Shown: in pieces, positions 58,251 through 64,000 of the stretch
How positions within the stretch are numbered: the stretch's first letter is position 1
Layout: the number at the start of each line of letters is the position of its first letter
Assembly (NCBI RefSeq): GCF_011078175.1
Contig: NZ_JAALCJ010000007.1
Span: 124,001 to 188,000, forward strand
DNA: 64,000 nucleotides
Origin: Enterobacter cloacae
GTDB taxonomy: Bacteria; Pseudomonadota; Gammaproteobacteria; Enterobacterales; Enterobacteriaceae
Direction: 5' to 3'
Translations under genes and position numbers: made by a program
Notes under the pieces: generated by a model
Databases searched by the model: none
Told to the model about the DNA's origin: nothing
What the model saw: the letters and a program-made list of their open reading frames with translations, nothing else

Positions 58251-59084
58251 ATGACCATCACCGTTTTCTGCATTTTACTGTTCGCCGCACTGCTGCATGC
58301 CAGCTGGAACGCCATCGTTAAAGCCGGAACGGATAAGCTCTACTCGGCGATAGGCGTTAGCGGTTCAGCCGCACTTATTGCCCTGATTTTACTGCCCTTC
58401 TCTCCCCAGCCGACTGCCGCAAGCTGGCCATATTTGTTCGTCTCCTGTGCGTTACAGGTGGTGTATACGGTACTGGTGGCAAAAACCTATCAGGTCTCCG
58501 ACATGAGCCAGACCTACCCCCTTATGCGCGGCACCGCCCCGCTGCTGGTGGCGCTGATCAGCGTCCTGGCGCTCGGCGATCGTCTCTCCTGGCTCGCCTG
58601 GTCCGGCATCGGGGTGATCTGCCTGTCGATTCTGGCGATGGCGATGAACGGGCGCATGCAGTCACGAAAAGGGATCTGGCTGGCGCTGCTGAACGCCTGT
58701 TTTATCGCCGGGTATACGCTGGTGGACGGCACCGGGGTGCGGCTCTCAGACACCGCGCTGGGCTACACGCTGTGGACCTTCTTTATGAACGGTTTTTGCC
58801 TGCTGAGCTGGGCGATGGTGGCGCGGCGTCGCGAAGCGTCCAGCTACCTGCGCCTGCACTGGAAAAAAGGGCTGCTCGGCGGCGTCGGGACGATGGGATC
58901 TTACGGTCTGGCGCTCTGGGCGATGACCCAGGCGCCGCTGGCAGTGGTCGCCGCACTGCGTGAAACCTCTATTCTGTTCGGGGCGTTAATCGCATTTGTG
59001 CTTTTAAAAGAGAAGGTTGCCGGCCTGCGCATCGCGGCGGCACTGGGTATTGCTGCCGGTGCGGTCCTGCTACGCCTGGCGTAA
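58251..59084 (+). CDS. EamA-family transporter
   Basis: 277 residues, ten membrane segments in two EamA (DMT superfamily) repeats; LLHASWNAIVKAG (about 15-27) and SQTYPLMRGTAPLLVAL (about 86-102) are typical of this branch, as is RETSILFGALIAFVLLKEK near the end. Substrate unknown. Follows the acetyltransferase; together these two genes lie between tisB and emrD. Confidence 0.88.
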   Translation: MTITVFCILLFAALLHASWNAIVKAGTDKLYSAIGVSGSAALIALILLPFSPQPTAASWPYLFVSCALQVVYTVLVAKTYQVSDMSQTYPLMRGTAPLLVALISVLALGDRLSWLAWSGIGVICLSILAMAMNGRMQSRKGIWLALLNACFIAGYTLVDGTGVRLSDTALGYTLWTFFMNGFCLLSWAMVARRREASSYLRLHWKKGLLGGVGTMGSYGLALWAMTQAPLAVVAALRETSILFGALIAFVLLKEKVAGLRIAAALGIAAGAVLLRLA

Positions 59085-59259
59085 TTCACTGGCAACATTA
59101 GTTGCCGATATTGTTTACAAATCCTGCCTTCACGTCTTCTGTCATTCATCACAGTAATGCTTAAATTGTCATCTCTCTGTGGTAGATTCCTCGCGCATTT
59201 ACGGGAATGCGTAGTCACTTATTCTTTATTTATCTCTTTTGGCAAAAGTATTCAGCGAC

Positions 59260-60444
59260 ATGAAAAAACAACGGAACGTGAACTTATTGTTGATGCTGGT
59301 GTTACTGGTGGCCGTCGGGCAGATGGCGCAAACCATCTACATACCGGCGATAGCCGATATGGCAAAAGATCTGAGCGTCCGCGAAGGTGCGGTACAGAGC
59401 GTGATGGCTGCCTACCTGCTGACCTATGGCGTTTCACAGCTGGTTTATGGCCCCCTGTCCGATCGCGTCGGGCGTCGTCCGGTCATACTGGTAGGCATGA
59501 GCATTTTCATGGTGGCGACGGTGATTGCCATTACCACGCATAGCCTGACCGTCCTGATTGCCGCCAGCGCCCTCCAGGGTGTGGGCACCGGCGTCGGCGG
59601 GGTCATGGCGCGTACCCTGCCGCGTGATATGTACCAGGGCACACAGCTTCGCCACGCCAACAGTCTGTTAAATATGGGTATTCTGGTCAGTCCGCTGCTG
59701 GCCCCGCTGATTGGCGGCCTGCTGGACACCGTCTGGTCCTGGCGCGCCTGCTACGCCTTCCTGCTGGTGCTGTGCATCATTGTCACCTTCAGCATGGCGC
59801 GCTGGATGCCGGAAACCCGCCCAAAAGACGCGCCGCGCACGAAGCTCATCGCCAGCTACAAAACGCTGTTTGGTAATGGGGCGTTTACCTGTTATCTGTT
59901 GATGCTGATCGGCGGCCTGGCGGGCATTGCGGTGTTTGAAGCCTGTTCCGGCGTGCTGCTGGGCGCAGGCCTTGGCCTGAGCAGCATGGTGGTGAGTATT
60001 CTGTTTATTCTGCCGATCCCGGCGGCGTTCTTCGGCGCATGGTTCGCCGGACGTCCGAACAAACGCTTCTCCACGCTGATGTGGCAGTCGGTGATCAGCT
60101 GTCTGCTGGCGGGGCTGATGATGTGGATCCCGGGGCTGTTTGACGTGATGTCGGTCTGGACGTTGCTCATCCCGGCAGCGCTGTTCTTCTTTGGCGCGGG
60201 CATGCTGTTTCCCCTCGCCACCAGCGGCGCGATGGAGCCGTTCCCGTTCCTCGCAGGCACGGCAGGCGCGCTGGTGGGCGGTTTGCAAAACATCGGTTCC
60301 GGCGCGCTGGCCTGGCTTTCGGCTATGATGCCGCAGACCGGGCAGGCGAGTTTGGGCCTGCTGATGACGCTAATGGGGCTGCTGATTTTGCTGTGCTGGC
60401 TGCCGCTGGCGTCGCGTGTCCCGCATCACGAACAGCCTGTCTAA
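59260..60444 (+). CDS. emrD: Multidrug efflux MFS transporter EmrD
   Basis: 394 residues, twelve helices, as in the E. coli crystal structure. Proton-coupled export of hydrophobic compounds and uncouplers. LSDRVGRRPVIL is the MFS loop 2-3 motif and TLPRDMYQG the conserved region of this group. Start at MKKQRNVN. The last 122 bases are overlapped on the other strand by a glycosidase-like reading frame. Confidence 0.96.
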   Translation: MKKQRNVNLLLMLVLLVAVGQMAQTIYIPAIADMAKDLSVREGAVQSVMAAYLLTYGVSQLVYGPLSDRVGRRPVILVGMSIFMVATVIAITTHSLTVLIAASALQGVGTGVGGVMARTLPRDMYQGTQLRHANSLLNMGILVSPLLAPLIGGLLDTVWSWRACYAFLLVLCIIVTFSMARWMPETRPKDAPRTKLIASYKTLFGNGAFTCYLLMLIGGLAGIAVFEACSGVLLGAGLGLSSMVVSILFILPIPAAFFGAWFAGRPNKRFSTLMWQSVISCLLAGLMMWIPGLFDVMSVWTLLIPAALFFFGAGMLFPLATSGAMEPFPFLAGTAGALVGGLQNIGSGALAWLSAMMPQTGQASLGLLMTLMGLLILLCWLPLASRVPHHEQPV

Positions 60445-61435
60445 CCGCATGATGGCCCGGTTTCTCGCCGGGCTTTTCACATCCGGGCGCAATCATCGCC
60501 TGCAATAGCCGTTCTGGCGCAGGCCGCCACGCCCCCTCTTCCCCGTCATAAAACTGGAAATCCGCGTTAAGCGCATACGGAATTTTCGCCTTTTGCAGCT
60601 CGCAGGCCATAAAGGTGGCGAAGGCCATTTGCGAAGCGGTTGGCGTGAGGTGGTTTGACTCCCCCACGCCCCAGCCCCCAACCCAGCTGACGTGCCCGGT
60701 TTTTTGTTGCCAGTGCAGCGCGGCGTTGATTCGGTTACGGATAGCCGCTTTTTCAGCCGCGGTTCCGGACGTCCACGGGTATTTGCCGTTCGTTTTCAGC
60801 GGACCCCAGGGGAAAATATGCCACTCCGCCAGCAGGTAATTCTGGCTGTGCGCGGGCAGCTTCAGGCTGGATAAATCCTCCGGCGCAGCGCGCAGACGAG
60901 GGGCGATAAAAATCATGCGGCTGGCATCAATGGCATGAATGTCCTTGATCGCTTTCTCATACACCCGGTTGAGCGAAGTAACGTTGTGGTTAAGCTTGTC
61001 CGCCGGTTCGTAGATCAGGTCAAAGCCCAGCAACGGCGAGCGCTGACCAAAATAGTGCGCCACGGCAATCCACCAGTTGATCACCTCTTTTTCGGTATCC
61101 GCTTTCGGGTCGTTTTTATATTCATCGGCCTGATAAGCGATGATGGGAATGACGCCGTATTGCTCGCAGGCCTCCACCAGCTTACGCAGGTGAATCAGTC
61201 GCGCTTCCGTCGGTTCGCCCGCCACCCGAATACGGACATGACGTATGCCTTTCACCTGGAAATCACGGACCACCAGCGGATCGAATTCGCGGATACCGCG
61301 CTCGGTGCGGGCCCAGTCTACATCCATTCCGACACCCAGCATCTGCGCATAACGGGCAGCCGTCAGCGGCGGTTCAGAGGCAATGGTCCAGCCGGAAGAG
61401 ATCAGTAACGCGGTAGCTATGAGAGGCTTCAACAC
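60323..61435 (-). CDS. Secreted glycosidase-like protein (cellulase/GH5-like), 3' end antisense to emrD
   Basis: 370 residues, GTG start behind AGGG. Signal peptide (about 1-19), then a TIM-barrel-like domain: KGIRHVRIRV (about 62-71), IIAYQADEY, LLGFDLIYEPAD with the putative acid/base Glu, LAEWHIFPWGP, and WVGGWGVGESNH near the C-terminus with a possible nucleophile. Substrate unknown. The normal domain ends near CEKPGEKPG; after that, about 45 residues (HHAVRQ ... SARSAAS) are low-complexity and antisense to emrD and its terminator, so the stop may have been lost. Confidence 0.75.
   Translation of the reverse strand: MLKPLIATALLISSGWTIASEPPLTAARYAQMLGVGMDVDWARTERGIREFDPLVVRDFQVKGIRHVRIRVAGEPTEARLIHLRKLVEACEQYGVIPIIAYQADEYKNDPKADTEKEVINWWIAVAHYFGQRSPLLGFDLIYEPADKLNHNVTSLNRVYEKAIKDIHAIDASRMIFIAPRLRAAPEDLSSLKLPAHSQNYLLAEWHIFPWGPLKTNGKYPWTSGTAAEKAAIRNRINAALHWQQKTGHVSWVGGWGVGESNHLTPTASQMAFATFMACELQKAKIPYALNADFQFYDGEEGAWRPAPERLLQAMIAPGCEKPGEKPGHHAVRQAVRDAGHATPAAASTAKSAAPLASSAGPNSPARSAAS
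60455..60477 (+). terminator. emrD terminator
   Basis: GCCCGG/CCGGGC stem followed by TTTT, ten bases after the emrD stop; it lies inside the antisense glycosidase-like reading frame. Confidence 0.7.
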
Positions 61436-61519
61436 GGTTTACCCTGGATAAATCAAAAGCATTACCTGTATTTAGCACGCTTTTTCACATTTGGCGTAGC
61501 GCGAAAGCGTAATAATTCT

Positions 61520-62446
61520 TCAGCCCGCCAGCGCTCTTAGCCAGCCGATAAAGGCGTCAATTTTCGGCCACTGACGGCCGGGAAGCGTTGAGACGTAATA
61601 ATGCTGATGGCACCTGAGGGTTTTGCCATCAAAAGGGGTAATCAACTCCCCCCGTTCGAGTCGTTTTTGCACCAGCCGCTTTCTCCCCATCGCCACCCCC
61701 ACGTTATTAATGGCCGCGATAATGGCTAAATCAGAACGATCGAAGCCAATACCTGATGATGACGGCATATCCACCGCGAAATGCTGCGCCCAGCTCAGCC
61801 ACTCGTCCGTACCGGAATCATTGCTCCAGGCCTGACGGTCGTGCAGTAGCGTGCAGTGGCTGAGGTTATGGGGGTTTTTCAGCAGTTCATGCTCACGGGC
61901 ATACGCCGGCGAGCAGACGGGCAAAATCTCTTCGTCCATCAAAAAGTGGTGAGAAAGGTGGTTTGGCGGCGTATCGTCGAAATAGAGCGCAAGATCGATG
62001 CCGGTTCGCTGCATGTTAACGTACTCATTGCCGGTCAGAATGGTGAGTGAAATCGACGGGTAGCGGCGGGTAAAATCCCCCAGCATCGGCACCAGCCAGC
62101 ACTGGGCGATCGACGGCCGGGAGTACACCGTTAGCGTACCGGACAGCGCCTGGTTTTTGATATCCAGAATCTCCTGATTCAGGGTATCGAGGGACGATTT
62201 CAGCGTCCAGTAAACCCGCTTCCCTTCCTGCGTCAGCTCGACTTTGCGGTGTGAGCGGACAAACAGCTGAATGCCCAGCTCCTCTTCCAGCAGGTTGATG
62301 CGGTGGCTCACCGCGCTGGGGCTGAGCGACAGCTCCGCCGCCGCCAGAGCGAAAGACTCATGCCGGGCCGCCACTTCAAAGGTGTACATTTTCGACAGCT
62401 GCCAGCCGTTTAACAGCCGGTTTCTTGCTTCATTCGCATCGGTCAT
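61520..62446 (-). CDS. dsdC: LysR-family activator DsdC
   Basis: 308 residues. LysR helix-turn-helix FALAAAELSLSPSAVSHRINLLEEELG (about 32-58) and an effector domain nearly identical in layout to E. coli DsdC, which binds D-serine and switches on dsdXA. RSDLAIIAAINNVGVAMGRKRLV is conserved. ATG at 62446; the GTG three bases upstream is possible. Divergent from dsdX, over 200 bp. Confidence 0.94.
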   Translation of the reverse strand: MTDANEARNRLLNGWQLSKMYTFEVAARHESFALAAAELSLSPSAVSHRINLLEEELGIQLFVRSHRKVELTQEGKRVYWTLKSSLDTLNQEILDIKNQALSGTLTVYSRPSIAQCWLVPMLGDFTRRYPSISLTILTGNEYVNMQRTGIDLALYFDDTPPNHLSHHFLMDEEILPVCSPAYAREHELLKNPHNLSHCTLLHDRQAWSNDSGTDEWLSWAQHFAVDMPSSSGIGFDRSDLAIIAAINNVGVAMGRKRLVQKRLERGELITPFDGKTLRCHQHYYVSTLPGRQWPKIDAFIGWLRALAG

Positions 62447-62650
62447 CACAATTCTCGCGCGTTATATCTGCGCTCAGCATACCGCTCAAGCATGAATTTA
62501 TGTGAACCAACGGCAAAATAAGTGCGCTTTTTAGAGTTCAGTCACTCAATTGATCCAATCTGGCTCATCTGAACGCCAATTTATATCGTTTGTCAGCCCA
62601 TGCCGTTTTTTCGTCCAATACCCCCAGATGACATAAGGGTGAGGTGAGAT

Positions 62651-63988
62651 ATGGGATCTCAGGTCTGGGTTGTGGCAACGCTGCTGGTCAGCATTGTGTT
62701 GATTGTTTTAACCATCGTTAAGCTGAAGTTTCACCCGTTCCTCGCGCTGCTGCTGGCGAGCTTTTTCGTCGGCGCGATGATGGGGATGAGCCCGCTGAAT
62801 ATGGTGAATGCCATTGAGAGCGGGATTGGCGGTACGCTGGGCTTTCTGGCAGCGGTGATTGGTCTTGGCACTATTCTCGGCAAAATGATGGAAGTCTCCG
62901 GCGCGGCTGAGCGCATCGGAATTACGTTGCAGCGCTGCCGCTGGCTGTCGGCGGACGTGATTATGGTCCTGGTCGGCCTTATCTGCGGCATTACGCTGTT
63001 TGTGGAAGTGGGCGTGGTACTGCTGATCCCGCTGGCGTTTTCCATCGCCAAAAAGACCAACACGTCGCTGCTCAGGCTGGCCATTCCGCTCTGTACCGCG
63101 CTGATGGCGGTCCACTGCGTGGTGCCTCCGCATCCGGCCGCGCTGTTTGTGACCAATAAATTAGGGGCAGACGTCGGGGCGGTGATCGTCTACGGTCTGA
63201 TGGTGGGCCTGATGGCGTCTCTGGTAGGTGGCCCGCTGTTCCTGAAGCTGCTCGGCGATCGTCTGCCCTTTAAGCCGGTTCCGGCGGAATTTTCGGACCT
63301 CAAGGTGCGGGAAGAGCACACTCTGCCGTCGCTGGGCGCCACGCTGTTCACCGTGCTGCTGCCGATTGCCCTGATGCTGGTGAAAACCATTGCCGAGCTG
63401 AACATGGCAAAAGAAGGCTCGCTGTATACCCTGCTGGAGTTTATCGGCAACCCCATCACCGCGATGTTTATCGCCGTATTTGTCGCCTACTACCTGCTGG
63501 GGATCCGCCAGCATATGGGCATGGGCGCAATGCTGACCCATACGGAGCACGGCTTCGGTTCAATCGCCAACATTTTGCTGATTATCGGTGCGGGCGGCGC
63601 GTTTAATGCCATCCTCAAAACCAGCGGACTGGCGGACTCACTGGCACATATTCTCTCGAACCTGCACATGCATCCTGTCCTGCTCGCCTGGCTGGTGGCG
63701 CTGGTGCTGCATGCCGCCGTAGGCTCCGCCACGGTCGCGATGATGGGGGCCACGGCGATAGTCGCGCCGATGCTGCCGCTCTACCCGAACGTAAGCCCGG
63801 AGATCATCACTATTGCCATCGGTTCCGGCGCCATTGGCTGCACGATCGTGACAGATTCACTCTTCTGGCTGGTGAAGCAGTACTGTGGCGCGACCCTGAA
63901 TGAGACCTTCAAATACTATACGACGGCGACGTTTATCGCCTCGGTGCTTGCACTTGGCGGCACATTCCTGCTTTCTTTCATTATCTGA
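62651..63988 (+). CDS. dsdX: D-serine transporter DsdX
   Basis: 445 residues, GntP gluconate permease family, about twelve membrane segments, same length as E. coli DsdX. GMSPLNMVNAIESGIGGTLG, CVVPPHPAAL and GAGGAFNAILKTSGL are family blocks. Takes up D-serine for the deaminase DsdA. GAGGTGAG ribosome site. The operon is expected to continue past 64000 with dsdA. Confidence 0.95.
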   Translation: MGSQVWVVATLLVSIVLIVLTIVKLKFHPFLALLLASFFVGAMMGMSPLNMVNAIESGIGGTLGFLAAVIGLGTILGKMMEVSGAAERIGITLQRCRWLSADVIMVLVGLICGITLFVEVGVVLLIPLAFSIAKKTNTSLLRLAIPLCTALMAVHCVVPPHPAALFVTNKLGADVGAVIVYGLMVGLMASLVGGPLFLKLLGDRLPFKPVPAEFSDLKVREEHTLPSLGATLFTVLLPIALMLVKTIAELNMAKEGSLYTLLEFIGNPITAMFIAVFVAYYLLGIRQHMGMGAMLTHTEHGFGSIANILLIIGAGGAFNAILKTSGLADSLAHILSNLHMHPVLLAWLVALVLHAAVGSATVAMMGATAIVAPMLPLYPNVSPEIITIAIGSGAIGCTIVTDSLFWLVKQYCGATLNETFKYYTTATFIASVLALGGTFLLSFII

Positions 63989-64000
63989 GCGCGAAGAGAC

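Overview
The window is a chromosomal segment of an enteric gammaproteobacterium. Gene content, order and product lengths (radC-coaBC-dut-slmA-pyrE-rph-yicC-yicG-ligB-gmk-rpoZ-spoT-trmH-recG-gltS-xanP-yicH-yicI-yicJ-selC, then yicL, nepI, yicN, uhpTCBA, ilvBN, tisB/istR, emrD) follow the 82-min region of Escherichia coli. The accessory genes and the many C-rich intergenic palindromes suggest Enterobacter or a close relative; the genus is an inference.

Positions 1-23188 are ordinary core genome: DNA repair and coenzyme A/dUTP metabolism, the division inhibitor SlmA, pyrimidine synthesis with an rph-pyrE attenuator, the gmk-rpoZ-spoT-trmH-recG operon (GMP kinase, RNA polymerase omega, ppGpp metabolism, tRNA methylation, replication-fork repair), glutamate and xanthine transporters, and the yicJI xyloside uptake/alpha-xylosidase pair. 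selC, the tRNA for selenocysteine and a classic island insertion site, ends at 23188.

Positions 23189-29040 are an accessory block. Ten bases after selC begins a strikingly AT-rich three-gene operon on the minus strand: a metallophosphoesterase (25910-27142), an ORC/Cdc6-like P-loop ATPase (24136-25908) and an unknown protein with two similar alpha/beta halves (23199-24149). The genes are one base apart or overlap. I cannot match this set to a named system; it is the best candidate here for an undescribed defence module. Behind it lie a ribbon-helix-helix regulator, a SymE toxin gene with a possible antisense RNA, a decayed rhuM gene and a RelE-type/XRE toxin-antitoxin pair. No integrase is present.

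Positions 29041-38720 are a mosaic of small chromosomal genes: acetyltransferases, lipocalin Blc, a MerR regulator, a transthyretin-like hydrolase, a YbgA-type protein, an OLD-like ATPase, a metallo-hydrolase plus GlxA-type regulator, the methionine-binding lipoprotein NlpA, VapBC (vapC carries a 24-bp tandem duplication) and YicS. Positions 38729-44846 hold a beta-glucoside/cellobiose-type PTS operon (LacI regulator, IIB, IIC, 6-phospho-beta-glucosidase, IIA, porin) with palindromic operators.

Positions 44860-64000 return to the core order: yicL, nepI, yicN, a secreted hydrolase, the uhpABCT hexose-phosphate system, ilvBN with its ivbL leader and attenuator, a HigBA module, the SOS-controlled tisB toxin with its IstR antitoxin RNA, two small genes, emrD, a secreted glycosidase-like gene running antisense into emrD, and dsdC-dsdX for D-serine uptake; dsdA would be expected just beyond the end.
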